Positions 1 to 12,362 of a stretch of DNA of 64,000 nucleotides are shown one piece after another. Numbering within the stretch: position 1 is the stretch's first letter; each line of letters begins with the position of its first letter. The DNA is from Byssothecium circinans (Eukaryota > Ascomycota > Dothideomycetes > Pleosporales > Massarinaceae): positions 230,829 through 294,828 of the forward strand of contig ML976993.1 of the NCBI GenBank assembly GCA_010015675.1. The letters run 5' to 3'. A program made the position numbers and the translations under genes. A model generated the notes under the pieces. The model did no database searches. It was not told the origin of the DNA and saw only the letters and a program-made list of their open reading frames with translations.

Positions 1-190
1 GAGCATTTGTCGGATCGCGAAGATCCTGATCAATGGCCTCGGCGGACGGAGGCGTGATGAGGCCATTTGGCACTCGTTCCAGAGTGTAGTCCTCGCACAG
101 GCCGTGGAAGCGTGCGTATTCCAGCACGCTCGGCTCGGGCTCTGGCGGCTGCTCTTCGCGCAGGTCATCGAGACCAAGGTCGAGCTCCAT
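1..190 (-). CDS. N-terminal fragment of an unidentified acidic protein
   Basis: The reverse strand opens at an ATG in a strong context (GCCATGG) and reads 63 codons with no stop to the window edge, so the gene continues to the left. The visible residues are acidic and proline-rich near the start (ELDLGLDDL, then PPEPEPS), followed by a more ordered-looking stretch (LEYARFHGLCEDYTLERVP) and an ITPPS motif. I do not recognise the family. An upstream start cannot be excluded, but TGA and TAG codons lie close by in the leader. Confidence 0.5.
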   Translation of the reverse strand, partial: MELDLGLDDLREEQPPEPEPSVLEYARFHGLCEDYTLERVPNGLITPPSAEAIDQDLRDPTNA

Positions 191-1004
191 GGCGGCTGTC
201 GTGAAAGAATGTACATCAGCCGGCAGGATGAAGAATAGCAATGGGTATGGTCTGCGACGATTTCATGTTGTCGGGGTGGTTGGGTGGAGAAGGGTGAATG
301 TTAAGGTCGCGTCCGAACAAACGTGAGAGGAAAGTGCGACCAGACCCGTTCCGCGCCATCACGTGTATTCGTGACTTGGGAGGAAGGCACGGCAGCTCCT
401 GAGTCATGACCATCAATTTTTGATGCAGTGAACACGACTTCAAGGTCGTTTCAACGCTAGCGTTTCCCGTCACCGCCTTCCTCTTTCCCAATCTCGGCCT
501 CGCGATTCTAGAAAGCTTCCTCAGGCACAAGCTCCACCAAGCCGCGCACTTCTCCTCGTTTCACGCTCGTCACAACGCCACTCGGAAACAAGTCCTCAGT
601 GGGGCAAGTAATCAGGTTACAAATTTGTTTCGGGAAGTGGAATTGGTTAGGGGTAACAGCCCGCGGAGCATATCCAGCTACCGATGCCGAGAAAGATGAA
701 CATGCGGGAGGCTTCAGTGCGACAAAGAAGAAGGTGGTGAGATGGGTATAGTGATAGTTCATTCATATTCTATCATCTGAATGCCGCTGTTCGGGAGGTG
801 GTTCCTGGACCCTCTTCTCTCTCTGAGTGATCCGCCGTCTTTCCTCTCCGCTGTCCCAAAGAAACCGCTCAATGACTGCGATCCCATGACGATGCTGAAA
901 ATAAAGAAGAAATTATGTACAGTTCTACGCTTTCAGGCCAAGCATATCAACAACGAACACACACCTCGCACAGCTCTTCTTCGCGCGATCCAGATTACTG
1001 AATT
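191..1004. other. Intergenic, no supported gene
   Basis: This is the presumed leader and promoter of the truncated left gene plus the 3' flank of the protease. Two short reverse-strand ORFs (216-530 and 508-762) lack family features, and I found no convincing splice sites joining them to a neighbour. Confidence 0.5.
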
Positions 1005-2382
1005 TTATGCGACCGGGGGCTTCTCGCCGAACCCAAGGGACTGGTTGCCGCCGTTGAAAGCAACAAGCTGAGCCTTGAACATGGTGTCACCGAAGATCTG
1101 GAGGCCAGCGCCTTGGTTACCCTGAATACCACCAAAGCAAGTCGTGTTGGCCCTGTCGACAGTAGCGAAATTGATTTGGTTGCCGGGGATCTTGGCCATG
1201 TACGTGTCGCCGATGGCAACGGCCATGTCGGGAAGCTTAGCAGCGCAAGGGTAGATGAAGCCACCGACCTGAGCATTCAACTGAGCACCCTGGACCTGAG
1301 AGTAATAAGCTTCGGCGACGTTCTGGTCGACGAGGAGGAGCGATGTTCCGGTGTCGGCAATGGCCTGCGAGGCAGTCGGGTTCTCTTGAACCTTGCCATT
1401 GACGGAGAACTTGGTGGACGGGAACTGCCAGAAGCCAGAGCTGGCGTTGACGGGGATCCAAGCCATTTCTCCAGTGAACTTCGTCTGGTCGATCTTGCCG
1501 AACTCGTAGACGCCAGTGCCATCGGGGTCGAGATCAGCAGTGAAGACCGGAAGGTCAAGGTTGCCCATGACGTTATCAAAGAAGGTCTTCTGCGGGATTT
1601 TCTTGGTGCCATCGTTGACTGCGGAAGTTAATATACTACCGAAGAATGGAAGGAAGGAAGGAAATACTGACCAGTGTTAAGCTGGGAGAAAGCAAGACCA
1701 ACAAGACCGTCAGTGTTGGTGTCCTGGACGAAAGAGCGCGAGACTTGGTTGGCAAGTTCGACAGCCTGGTTCTCAACAGTAACACCACCGATCGTCACCT
1801 TGTCAGTGCCAACGGTACCAGCCGCACCAGAGCCATCACCATATGAGATCCTGAACTGGGCGCCCTCCATCTTTTTAAATGTGGTCGACTTGGAAGCATC
1901 GAAGGCGGAGTGCTGGCCGATGGACGCTTGCGGAAGATCAGTGCTGAACATCCAGCTAAAGCGAGGTCAGCCATTGAGGATCCATCATTCATTCCATGGT
2001 CTACTTACAGATCGGACGAACCGGAGTCGAAGTCCAAGTTCAAGGTCTGGCCACCAATGTCGACAGGCGAAAGGAATAGGGCAGCGTTTTGCTCAGGGTT
2101 GGCAGCAACAGTACCGGAACGGTTGGAAGAACCGTTGTTGGCGTTAATCCTCAGGCCATCGAGCATCTGGCTGGTTTTTGTGTTCGCGATGAAGCCTCCG
2201 TTCAAGCTGTACTTTTGAAAAACCTTCCGCATAGCATCAGGGCCATTGAGACCTCTTGGGTGAGCTCTGTTCAGGCTTCGTGGTACCCTGAAGGACCGCT
2301 TCTGAATCTTTGCTGGTGCCGGGGCGGCAAGCACAACGGCCGCCAAAAGAGCCACGAAGACGAAGAGCCGGAGATATGCCAT
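1005..2382 (-). CDS. Secreted pepsin-like aspartic protease (aspergillopepsin type)
   Basis: Three exons (2382-2009, 1955-1672, 1618-1005) give 423 residues. Residues 1-20 form a hydrophobic secretion signal ending in Ala-Ala-Pro. Next come a basic propeptide and the two-lobed pepsin fold (family A1). The two catalytic aspartates are visible: D119 in DSGSSDLW, where the first intron splits the Leu codon, and D308 in DTGTSLL. The C-terminal lobe carries the paired cysteines expected for the family (FIYPCA and TTCFGG). Introns are 53 bp each (GTAAGT..TAG and GTCAGT..CAG). The protein would be secreted, self-activate at acid pH and degrade external protein. The first motif is DSGS where DTGS is more usual, a common fungal variant. 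The family call is firm; the exact substrate range is unknown. Confidence 0.93.
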
Positions 2383-4301
2383 GTTGAACTAATGCTGACC
2401 GGCAGCCGTGACGATTATGTATCTGTCGAGAAAAGAAAGAAAGTGGTCTATTGAATATACTGCTCGGAAAGAAAGGAAGAGGAGAAGAATATAGCCAACG
2501 TGCTGATACTCCCTCGAAACGAAGAAAAAGGCTCGGCCTGAAGGTGAAGGACAAACAACCCGATGAGCGGGAACGGACTGGTTATAAAAAGAAAGAGGAC
2601 GAAGACCTGACACTGGAAATACTAGGAAGGAAAAGAGAGGATCCGATGAAACTGTAAGCAGAGACAGATGCCGATGCATGAACTTGGAGACAAGAGCAAC
2701 TCGAGGAAGCTAAGCCTGCTTCCAGTCTGGGCTGGCCCCACGCGGCGACACAGTACGGCGCGAGCTCAGGCAAACGAAAAGCTTCGTGTGCCACCATCTT
2801 AAGAGTGTCCCAAGCGGCGATCAGCCTCAGCATTCGTAATGGTTCCTGGGCGTCTGTCTAGAGTTGCGACGGAAGCGGTTAGAATGTGGCTGAGGGAGGC
2901 TGCTGAGCACTCTACATGACGGTTGATAGGACGATGATGTACGAGACTTCTTTCCGGCGGAGACACGGTAGGGTCATTCCTCACACGCGTAATGCTTTAG
3001 CTGGCTGGCGAAGTTGAAGGATAGTGGAGAGGATTGGCCGCGGCATAAAACAGGGGTAGGAAAGCTTAGCAACTCTGTTTCAGCATCGGGGAACCCACGA
3101 TGTGGAAATCCTCATGGGCCGTTGCAGCAGATAAAAGAGCACATGAAATGTCAGTATTTAGTTTAGATGTAGATTGAGGATAAACAAGGACATGATGCCG
3201 TCTACTGGTACGCGCTTCCAGCACACCGTCGTCCCTGGGAACGTCGTTGAAAGTAACTTGAAAGTACACGGGGCCAAAGCGTTTCAGCACTGCAACGCCT
3301 CCCGCCTTGCCTATCACTGCAGCGCCTGGCGTCACGCCAGCGGCACCCCCGATGTTTGAGAACACACGGCCGCGCTCGAATTAAGCTTCGCTTTGCCCGT
3401 TTCCCTCTCCCCACTCCCCGCAAAGTATTTGTCCAGCTGGGCCCTTCTCTGGAACATGTTTCGTGTAAAACAGAGAGTCCTTCCCCACTCCGCCAACACC
3501 TTTCTATAAACAATCTTGCAAGCCAGCCCATGTTGCCTCATCGCGGTCGCGAAGCCAAGCTTCTGTTTCGGCAAACAGATGGACCGGGGCTGGTAACTTA
3601 TGTATCCGCGGATGTAGAGATGGTGGTTGGCCTGCTTCACTGACGAAGAGACGCCGTGAGCTTCGGCAACGCCTTTCCGGATTGACGATTTGAGTTGTCA
3701 AAAGGTGAGCTATTCCTGGACACGCTTCACGAGCTCACAAACTCACGGGTGGGGGGTTTCTGGTTCGAGGACGCTGCAGGCAGGAGGTGCGGGCAATGTG
3801 GACATGGAGAGAATGCATGGGAGATAAGTGTGTTGTTCGAAATGGGACGGGACGGGACTAGGTCTTCAATCATTTCAACTGTTCACGCATGAATGCTATT
3901 ATACGTCGAGCCCCATTGTCAATCACGCATGTTTATTAACAACATCACAATTGGCGAATCATGTGTTCTGGGGGAGGATAACTGATAATTGAAATGGTTT
4001 CACGGTCAATGCCCAAATTACCTTTCATTGCCCCTGTTCTGGTTCACCAGTGTCTCTTTCATAAATATGAGAGTGGTGGCTCCGGCCGGTGGTGCTGCGT
4101 TCGCAGATGTACTGCTCAACATGGACCTGTCATACTTGTCGCCCCCAATCCTCAGACTCTACGACGACTAGAACGAGCGCAAAGAAGCCCACTCCAAGCC
4201 TTATACGCTGTGCCAATCAACTGCAAGATCCTCTATCCCCTGTGGACGCTGGCTGGGCGGCTGTCCTCCATGACTTTGACGGAATTTTTCAAATCCAAGC
4301 T
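2383..4301. other. Long intergenic gap (about 1.9 kb)
   Basis: It holds the promoter side of the protease and the 3' side of PAT1. A TATAA stands near 2582-2586 on the reverse strand, about 200 bp upstream of the protease ATG. Overlapping short ORFs around 3066-3640 have no recognisable motif and disagree in frame. I see no repeat and no RNA gene. Confidence 0.5.
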
Positions 4302-6903
4302 TCATCCAAGCAACTCTACATCCAATCCGATAGCCCTCATGAAGAGATTGACGTTGGCAAGCCTGGCGCCTGCCATCTCGACCGGCAACGCCTTGCTCAC
4401 GGTGACAGTCTCCATGACGCGGTCTTTGACTCCGAGCACAAGTCTCTGCTGTTGTTCGGGGCTGGCGCCAACACCCATCGAGGCTAGGAATTGCCAAACG
4501 TACATGTCGTCTGTATCGTTGACGTTGCCTGGGAATATCACGGGCAGAACAGGTTCGACTGCATCAAACAGGCGGTTGTACAGCTCTGTCCAATTCTCCC
4601 ACTCGCCTGCCTCGATCTCCGGGGCAGATTGCTTCAGGAGCTCGGCGCGAGAGATGAGGCCAGTGAGTAGAGACATGCCGACCTTACTTCGGGCGACAAT
4701 ATGCATGTTGGTCCGATCCAGGGCGAGTCCGAGAAGTCCCATGATAATGTTGAGGGGAGATTCTGAAATGTGTGCAAACACGGGCGGAATTACAGTTGCA
4801 AGGAAAAGCTCCACCTCATCCCGCATAGCTGGAGACAATGGCTCCTCTGGCGTTGCGACAGCATGTGAAACGACGGAGAGCTGATCGAGGTGGACTACGA
4901 TCATTGTGACCACTGTGATGCGGTCTCGCTCGTCAAGACGGCTAAAGATACGCTGGATAGCTTTCTTGCCTTTCGCAAATGACAGGATAGAGATGAATGG
5001 GTGCAGCACGCCAGACCTAATAGGTTAGCACAGGTATTGAATCGAGTGTCGCCTCACTTACTGGGGATCGATAGGTTCCAAGATCTTGATATCCTCCCAA
5101 AGCTTCTTGTGCAGGGCTTCGGCCTTTGTACGCCACTCCATATGAGCCTGAATCGTCTCGGGAGGACTGTCTTCAGTGATAGACGGCGGTAGGACGCGAT
5201 CATGATCCTCCAGATGCATCAAAGTCATATAAACAGCTTCGAGGCTACGCAGGGCATCCTTGCGAGTGGATTGGTTATGCTTCGGCTTGTCTCCAGTTTC
5301 TGGTCGCTTGAGGTTCAGCAGCGGCCTTGGTGTCTTAGCATTGCTGAAGGAGATCTTGCCTAAGCTACCCTCGATGACGAGCTGCTTGCCCTTTGGCTTC
5401 GCTTTTGCTGCCTCGACTGCACGCTGAACCTGCTGTTCCATACGTTGCATGTGGTTATCGCCACCTCTTCCATTCCTGCGCGCCCCAAACCTGCTATTTG
5501 TCTGGAAAAGATAGGTCTGGGCGAATTGATTGGCAGGTTGATGAGGGTTCTGGCGCGGAGCACCGCGAATTGAGCTGAAAACCTGGTAGTAGAAGTCCTC
5601 AGCGATCTGAGCTTCAGTGCCCTTCTCTTCCAAATTACCAGTAGCGGACATCAGCTGTTGCAGTTGGATCCTCGTGATGAAGTTTTTGTCTTGAGGTGTC
5701 ATCAAACCGTTGTCCTTGGAAAGAAGAGCAATCTTGTGGTTTCGCTTCGCGCGCTTGGCGTCTTCTTCAAGGTAGGCTTCGCGTTCTTCTTTCGATAGGG
5801 CCATGAGCTGATCCGGGTGGGTGATGATGGGAAACGACGGGGCCCTGCTGTGGCCCTGAGGAGGACCGCGGGGGCCTTGGTGGCCTTGCTGCGCGATTGG
5901 CTGTCCATGGCCAGACAGACGATTTGGGTTCTGCAGAATCTGTCTTGGCTGGGAAGGCGGTCGCTGGCTATGAGTCTGCTGCGGAGTATGCCTTTGTTGC
6001 TGGGGAACAGGTTCCTGCTGCTGTCGCTGTCGCTGAAGGATTACGGGGTGTTGGAGCTGCTGGGGATGCTGGGGTTGAACAGACTGGCCTGGCAGCTCGG
6101 CATGGATTTGCTGTTGTCTAGGTGGGGGTGCTTGAGGATGATGCTGCTGCGGTCGCTGCAGGATCTGCGGCGCAAATTGGCCGGGCATCGCGGGATATTG
6201 AGCTTGACCTTGGGGTATCTGCTGCAGGTGGGCTATAGGATGCTGGCTCTGAGGCGGCGCTTGAAACTGCGGCACGGGCGCTGGAGCCTCTTGGATGGAG
6301 TGACCGCGCATCATCGCCTCGACCTCTTCCAGACTCAACATCTTCTTGGATGCGGCAGCGGAAGATGATTGCTGGGGCTCCGGCTGCTTCGCGGCGGCAG
6401 GCTGCTTGGGCTTCAGACCCCAAATATCGGCACGCGCCTCCAGTTGTGGGATGTACTCGGGATTGTTGTAGCTCTCGTAGCCGGTCCTGGTGGGTTTCGA
6501 CGCATACGGGATGGCGGGCTTCTGCTGAGGCGGGGGCTGGCGAGCCTGGTAAAGCATATGTTCCTCGTGGATTGTGCCCGCGATCTTGGACGTCTGGCCG
6601 GCGAAGTCGAAGTCCTTGCCGATGCTCTGCTGGGTCGCAGGCTCGCCGCCGAAAGTGTCGTCATTGAAGGCGTCGTCCGTCTCGTCCAGCTGGTTGCCGA
6701 GTCCATCGTACGTCTCTTCAAAGTCGATGCTATAGCCAGTCAGTAAAGCTCTATTATTTCTAGGTAGGTGAAAGAGCATACGCATCGTCGTCTCCAGCCC
6801 CTCCGCCGAGGCCGGCAAATGCATCGTGATGGCCAAAACCTGGGGCGTTGGTAGAGTGGCCCCGGTCCCGGGGCAGGTTCGTGTCAAAGCCGAAGAATGA
6901 CAT
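4302..6903 (-). CDS. PAT1: PAT1 mRNA decapping activator / deadenylation-dependent decapping factor
   Basis: Exons 6903-6782, 6729-5062 and 5016-4302 give 834 residues (yeast Pat1 is about 800). The start is diagnostic: MSFFGFDTNLPRD. The N-terminal acidic region (GLGNQLDETDDAF) is followed by a long Gln/Pro-rich low-complexity segment at roughly residues 215-425, typical of P-body scaffolds. Basic conserved blocks (EREAYLEEDAKRAKRNHKIA; FSSIRGAPR) come next, then the alpha-helical Pat1 C-terminal domain. Pat1 bridges the Lsm1-7 ring on deadenylated mRNA to the Dcp1/Dcp2 decapping enzyme and Dhh1 in cytoplasmic P-bodies. Introns are 52 bp and 45 bp with clear GTATGC/TAG and GTAAGT/TAG signals. 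The leader carries a (GTG)10 microsatellite, read CAC on the transcript. Confidence 0.94.
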
Positions 6904-7751
6904 GGTGGGCAATGCCCAAGTGTGGTGGTGGTGGTGGTGGTGGTGGTGGTGAAGAGTGGGCTGTCTTGCAGGAGAGGTGGTGTTGTCAGAGACGAACCAA
7001 TGGTGGGAAACGGTGACGTTGAATGTAAGTAAAGGTAGAAACGCAGGGCGGCGGACGCTTCGATCACGTTACCGGGATCGCGAATCTATCGTCTTCGTCT
7101 ACACAGATGGAGGGCAGAACGAGCGATGGTGAGCTGGCCAGACTGAGAGGCGTGGTCGAGCTGTTTGTATGGCAAATCCCGCCAAGCTGTGGCGGCGACC
7201 TCCAAGTCCACGGCAAGCTGCAATCGCAATGCGCACCTGGCCTCTCTCTTTGTATTAAAGACTTGCACGACAAGCAAGTGAGGTCTCCTATCGCCAGCTG
7301 TACGGTACACACCAGTGACCTCGAGTTCGCTCGCCCGCATTAATCAAATCAAGTCAAGCCGACGCGGCATTTGCACAAGCCACACTTAGGGCTGGGCACG
7401 TCAGCGAGATTCTCATTCAACATTGCCGTCGCCCCTTTCAAGGTTCCTCTATCAACAGCCGTCGCTGTCTCTCTCATCCCTCGTTTCCGTCTCCTCCTCA
7501 CTCCTCTGAGGCTGCTGTTCATTCTTGTAATGCGCAAGTAGCGTGCTCCTGCTCCTGCTCTCTGCTGTATCCATTGTGATACCTCCCTTCCTTTCGACCC
7601 GTGCGCCTAAACGACCACGACCCTTTCAGCTCCGACGACGTTGCCTCAGAAGACCCAGCAACTGCGACACCCCGAAGCCAACAAGGTGGAGAAGTCCGCA
7701 CAGTCTGAAAAGGACCAGCGGTTCGCAGAGACCCGACAGACCCGCGCCGAC
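6904..7751. promoter_or_regulatory. Divergent promoter region, PAT1 / mannosyltransferase
   Basis: 848 bp separate the two divergent start codons. Apart from the trinucleotide repeat at 6922-6951 the stretch contains C/T-rich segments (about 7430-7620) typical of fungal leaders. No gene is supported. Confidence 0.55.
6922..6951. repeat. (GTG)10 microsatellite in the PAT1 leader
   Basis: Ten uninterrupted GTG units start 19 bp upstream of the PAT1 ATG. On the PAT1 transcript this reads as a CAC repeat in the 5' untranslated region. It is likely to vary in length between strains. Confidence 0.97.
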
Positions 7752-9077
7752 ATGGCCGGCCAGCAGCGGTACCTCCGCTACATCGTCTTTGCCCTCGTTG
7801 TATGCCGCCTCAGGAGCAGAGAAATGGTTCATCAATGAAGCTGACTTATGCAGTGCTTGGTTCTCCTGCTCTTTATCTCCTCTTCATCATCAGTGCCCTC
7901 CGCGCGATGGCCCACCTCCATGTCCAAGGCTGATTCGAACGCCCCCGTTGCGCAACCTGCACCCATCGATCAAGACGCTGCTCTGTCCCCCATAAAGCCC
8001 CCCACGACCCCGAACGACAACAAACAGCTGCCGCCCGCCACTTCCTCGGACAAGCGCATGAATGCGACATTCGTCACTCTCGCGCGCAACCAGGATATTT
8101 GGGAAATCGCAAAGTCCATCCGTAGTGTGGAGGACCGCTTCAACCGCAAATTCAACTACGACTGGGTCTTCTTGAATGACGGCGAGTTCAACGATGAGTT
8201 CAAGAAGCTGACCACTGCGCTTGTGTCCGGCAAGACCAAGTACGGTGTCATCCCCAAGGAGCACTGGTCGTTCCCCGATTTCATCGACCAGGACAGGGCT
8301 GCCAAGGTCCGTGAGGAGATGAAAGAAAAGAAGATCATCTATGGCGACTCGATCTCGTACAGACACATGTGCCGTTATGAGTCTGGGTTCTTCTTCCGCC
8401 ACCCCTTGATGTTGGACTACGAATGGTACTGGCGTGTTGAGCCCAGCGTTGAGCTCTTCTGCGACATCAACTACGACACCTTCAAATTCATGGCCGAAAA
8501 GAAGAAGAAGTACAGCTTCACGCTCAGCTTGTATGAATACGTGGAGACCATCCCCACGCTCTGGAATGCCGTCAAGAACTTTACCGCCACCTACCCCAAA
8601 CATATTGCTGAGGGTAATTCGATGAAGTTCCTCAGCGACGACGGTGGAAAGACGTACAACAACTGCCACTTCTGGTCCAATTTCGAGATTGGGAACCTCG
8701 ACTGGCTCCGTTCCGATGCTTACATTGACTATTTCAACACCCTTGACCAGGCTGGTGGTTTCTTCTACGAGCGTTGGGGCGACGCGCCTGTTCACTCCAT
8801 TGCTGCCGGTCTCATGCTGAGGAAAGACGAGATCCACTTTTTCAACGACATTGCTTACTACCATGTCCCCTTTACGCACTGCCCGACGGGAGAGAAATAT
8901 CGCCTGGATCACAAGTGTACTTGCAAACCGCAGGATAACTTTGACTGGAAGGGATATAGCTGTACGTTTACCAATTGTTGACAAGACGAATTGTACTAAT
9001 GAAGCACAGGCACATCGAAATTTTATGAGCTCAACGGCATGGAGAGGCCAGCAGGGTACGAAAAGGAAATGGATTAA
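7752..9077 (+). CDS. Golgi alpha-1,2-mannosyltransferase, GT15 (KRE2/MNT1/KTR family)
   Basis: Exons 7752-7799, 7854-8961 and 9010-9077 encode 407 residues. This is a type II membrane protein: a short cytosolic tail, a signal anchor at about residues 10-28 ([15 protein letters not shown]), a stem rich in Pro/Thr, then the GT15 catalytic domain. Family signatures include ATFVTLARN, the block near residues 177-195 ([18 protein letters not shown]), [23 protein letters not shown] and [13 protein letters not shown]. It transfers mannose from GDP-mannose to O- and N-linked glycans in the Golgi. The start at 7752 is chosen because splicing out 7800-7853 (GTATGC..CAG) joins an upstream ATG to the anchor; starting inside exon 2 would lose the tail. 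Which of the KRE2/KTR paralogues it is cannot be told. Confidence 0.94.
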
Positions 9078-9838
9078 GTCTGTTGAGTTGTTATGCACGA
9101 GCCACAGCCCGACGATGATCCGGTTCATTTCAGTTCCCTTTCTACCAGCCCAGCGTCTGACTGCGCCAAGTGCACCCCTTACCAAAACGGCGATAATATG
9201 GCTTGTCGTCCGCTTCGTCCTTTCGATCATAGTGTTCACGGCTGTTATTGTAGTTTGTATCGCGAGGAAAACGCGTGGTATTGGGTATGATTACGTGGAC
9301 AAGTATTGATTCATTGCTCCATTGGTGTTCTGGTTTTCTTATTGGAAGCGGTGGGCCGCATATTGAAATGTTAGATTCCCGCAGACTGGGAGGTTGGCGG
9401 GCATATTCGGCGTTTGTATGATCTCCCTGAATCAGTTTTAGGAGCCTTTTTCATGTATATTGTACAAGTTAGGGTGCTGTTTGGCGAATTTATCGTTTCC
9501 ATCTTCCACATGGCGTTCGACTATTCGCGGTGACCACGGATGTTTGCCACAGTGTGGCGCTTACCTCGGCATTCCCGGCAGAGACCAGGTTCCCCAGAGT
9601 CTGGGGAGGGACGACGGGCACCCATGCTTCAATCGAGAAGCTCTCTCCTGATGCACAAAAACACCGAAACCCCTTCACAAATCTGAACCATTGAGGTTGC
9701 GCGACGCTCTCTAACACTCTGAACTCAACTCCCTCGATCTCTATGGACGTCTCGAACCCCTTCGCCGCGCTCTAACACATTCATAAACACTTCCCAGCAG
9801 AAAACATCATCTCTCTCCATTTTCACATCCTGCCGAAG
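9078..9838. other. Intergenic, nothing seen
   Basis: 3' flank of the mannosyltransferase and C/T-rich leader of the acyltransferase (about 9715-9838). Short ORFs here have no motif. Confidence 0.55.
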
Positions 9839-12362
9839 ATGCCATCCTCGTCGTCGAAACTCCGCGATCCCACTCCCTCCGAACAAGCACCGGACTTGAG
9901 CATCACCACAGATGATCAAGTCCACCTGCACGCCGCCGGCTATGACGAATCCCCCGAACGTGGCATCGTATCGAGCTTTGCGCGCTTCCGCTCCTCGCCC
10001 CTCGACTTCATACGCGAGATCTCGCTCCATGTCTCCGGTACAGGATGGCGGTCGTACGATGATTTCATCGGTCAGCCCATGTTCTATTCGGGCTTCAGCG
10101 AGGAGATGAAGGCAAGAGTTTTGAGCAACACAATGCTGGTGTCAAAGGTCAGGGAATTGGCAGAGAAGAGGCTGGCTGTCGAAGTAAAAGAAGGCCTGTT
10201 AGGTGAAGATGTAATGAACGGCGGTGAAGGGAGGGGTGAAGGGCGGAGAGATCGGAAGAGAAGGCGGAGGGTACAGATTGAGGAGAGCTTGCTGGAGGTC
10301 TGCGAGACGATGACGGACAATATGATATGCAAGATGGAGAGCCGAAGGTTTATACGCGGTGCATATTACCTCGCCACACAACTGCTTACGCGGGCGTACC
10401 ACCAAGGTGTCCACGTTTCAAGCGAAGAGGTGCTGCGATTACGAGCCGTTGCGAAACAGGCTGAGAAGGATAAACACTCCATTATTTTCCTGCCTTGTCA
10501 TCGGTCACATGTCGATTACGTTTCGCTACAAATCATCTGTTTCCGTCTCGGTCTTGCACTGCCTACGATTGTTGCCGGGGATAATTTGAACTTTCCGGTC
10601 GTTGGTGAGTTTCTTCAGCATGCAGGAGCCATGTGGATCCGGAGGAGCTTCAAAGACGACCAACTATATTCGACACTCGTACAGGCGTACATCGACACGC
10701 TCATGCAGAACGGGTACAATCTGGAATGCTTTGTAGAAGGAGGCCGCAGTCGTACGGGCAAGATGCTACCACCGAAGTTCGGCATACTGAGCTATATGCT
10801 AGACAGTGTAGCGAGTGGGCGAGTAGGAGATGCGCTCATCTGCCCAGTCTCGACACAGTACGATAAGGTCATTGAGGTGGACTCATACATCAGCGAGCTA
10901 CTAGGTCAACCAAAGCCGAAAGAGAACCTCAAGGACTTCTTGTCTGCTTCGTCAGTTCTCTCGCTGAAGCTGGGAAGGGTGGATGTTCGATTCCATGAGC
11001 CGTGGAGTCTGAAGAAGTTCATCAATGAGCAGCAAGACCGCTTCAATAAGATGCCACAGCAGCTGGATGTAAAGGATGAGAGAATACGAATCTTGAGGAC
11101 ACTGGGATATAAAGTCTTAAGTGAGATCAATGACGTGTCGGTGATCATGCCGACAGCGTTGGTGGGCACAGTCCTGTTGACACTCAGAGGGCGAGGGGTG
11201 GGCAAGTCAGAACTCATCCGGAGAGTTGAATGGCTCAGCGAGCGCGTACGAGCACAAGGAGGCCGAGTGGCACATTTTGCAGGGCTACCCACAAGCGTAG
11301 TCGTGGAAAGAGCGCTGGAAGTCCTGGGTCCTAGCCTCGTCGGTCTGGTCGCAGGGCTTCCAGAAGATACGTATTATGCCGTGGACCGGTAAGTCCTCTC
11401 AACCGCCCGTATGACACGGCGACTAACAAGCTTTAAGGTTCCAGCTCTCCTTCTACCGCAACATGACCATACACCTCTTCGTCCTCCACTCCCTCGTCTC
11501 CGCCGCGCTTTACACCCGCGTCAAACTCGGCGGTTCCGCCGAGCACCAGCGCCTCCCATACCCGGAACTCCGCGACCACGTCCATTTCCTATCGCAACTC
11601 TTCCGCGGCGAATTCATCTTCCCGACCGAAGGCCTAGAGCACAATCTCTCGCAGACCATCGCCCTCCTCGAACAAGACAACGTCATAAAGGTAACCCGCA
11701 ACACCAAAAACGCCGACGAAGTCCTCTTTGTCGAGCTCAGCGACACAGAGCGCGAAACAGGCCGAGAAAGCTTCGATTTCTACTGTTTCCTCATCTGGCC
11801 ATTCATCGAAGCAACATGGCTAGGCGCGATATCCCTCATGATGATGACGCCGCCATCGACGCACTCGAACGAGACGTGGCTGGATCTGAAGCAAGTCCAA
11901 GACCGCGCCCAACTCTTCGGCAAAACACTCTACCACCAAGGCGACCTCTCCTACTTCGAAGCCGTGAACAAAGAAACGCTGAAAAATACATACACGCGCT
12001 TCGAAGAAGAAGGCATGATCCTCGTCGTTCGCCCCAAAGACTCCAAAGCCCCAAGCACCATCCGGCTAGCAGAGGAATGGATACCGTCACGCTCAAAGGC
12101 GAATGGGAATATTGAAGCTAGGGGGTTGCTGTGGACGTTTGCGGAGAGGATCAGCTTGAGTCGGAGGGAGGGCAAGAATCGGAGGGATGGCGCCACGGTG
12201 CAGAGTAGGGTGCTGAGTTTGGCGGATCGGGTTGGGGCTGAGTTGTGGGAGGATGCGGTGAGGGGACTGGGGGATGGGGAGGCGGAGATGGCGGTTATAA
12301 GGGGGGCGAAGGGGATGGGGAGGAGAAAGGCTTTTGCTGCGCCGGGGACGGCGAGGTTGTAG
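9839..12362 (+). CDS. Glycerol-3-phosphate (or DHAP) O-acyltransferase, PlsB/GPAT type
   Basis: Two exons (9839-11388, 11438-12362; 49-bp intron GTAAGT..AAG) give 824 residues. The acyltransferase core is clear: the catalytic HX4D box HRSHVD at residues 221-226, then LPTIVAGDNLNFP, MWIRRSF, and the substrate-binding block EGGRSRTGK starting near residue 300. A Pro-Val-Ser motif (ICPVSTQYDKV) follows. The enzyme acylates sn-1 of glycerol 3-phosphate or dihydroxyacetone phosphate, the first step of glycerolipid synthesis. This PlsB/GNPAT-like architecture differs from the yeast Gat1/Gat2 membrane enzymes, so a mitochondrial or peroxisomal site is possible; the last residues (ARL) loosely resemble a PTS1 signal. 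Base use is odd: coding DNA turns from C-rich to G-rich near 10095 and again near 12105. Confidence 0.9.

Noticed and set aside
508..762. Reverse-strand 84-codon ORF ending VRGLVELVPEEAF
   Set aside because: It looks mildly protein-like, but it has no family match I know and no splice path to the neighbour at 1-190.
3066..3640. Overlapping reverse-strand ORFs (one with GGAAGVTPGAAVIGKAGG)
   Set aside because: They are in different frames with no convincing intron between them; a degraded gene is possible but cannot be supported.
3994..4884. A 296-codon forward frame antisense to PAT1
   Set aside because: It mirrors the PAT1 C-terminal exon and lacks any recognisable domain.
7890..9239. A 449-codon open frame on the reverse strand across the mannosyltransferase
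   Set aside because: It is antisense to a clear GT15 coding region whose codon pattern explains the lack of stops; no motif of its own.
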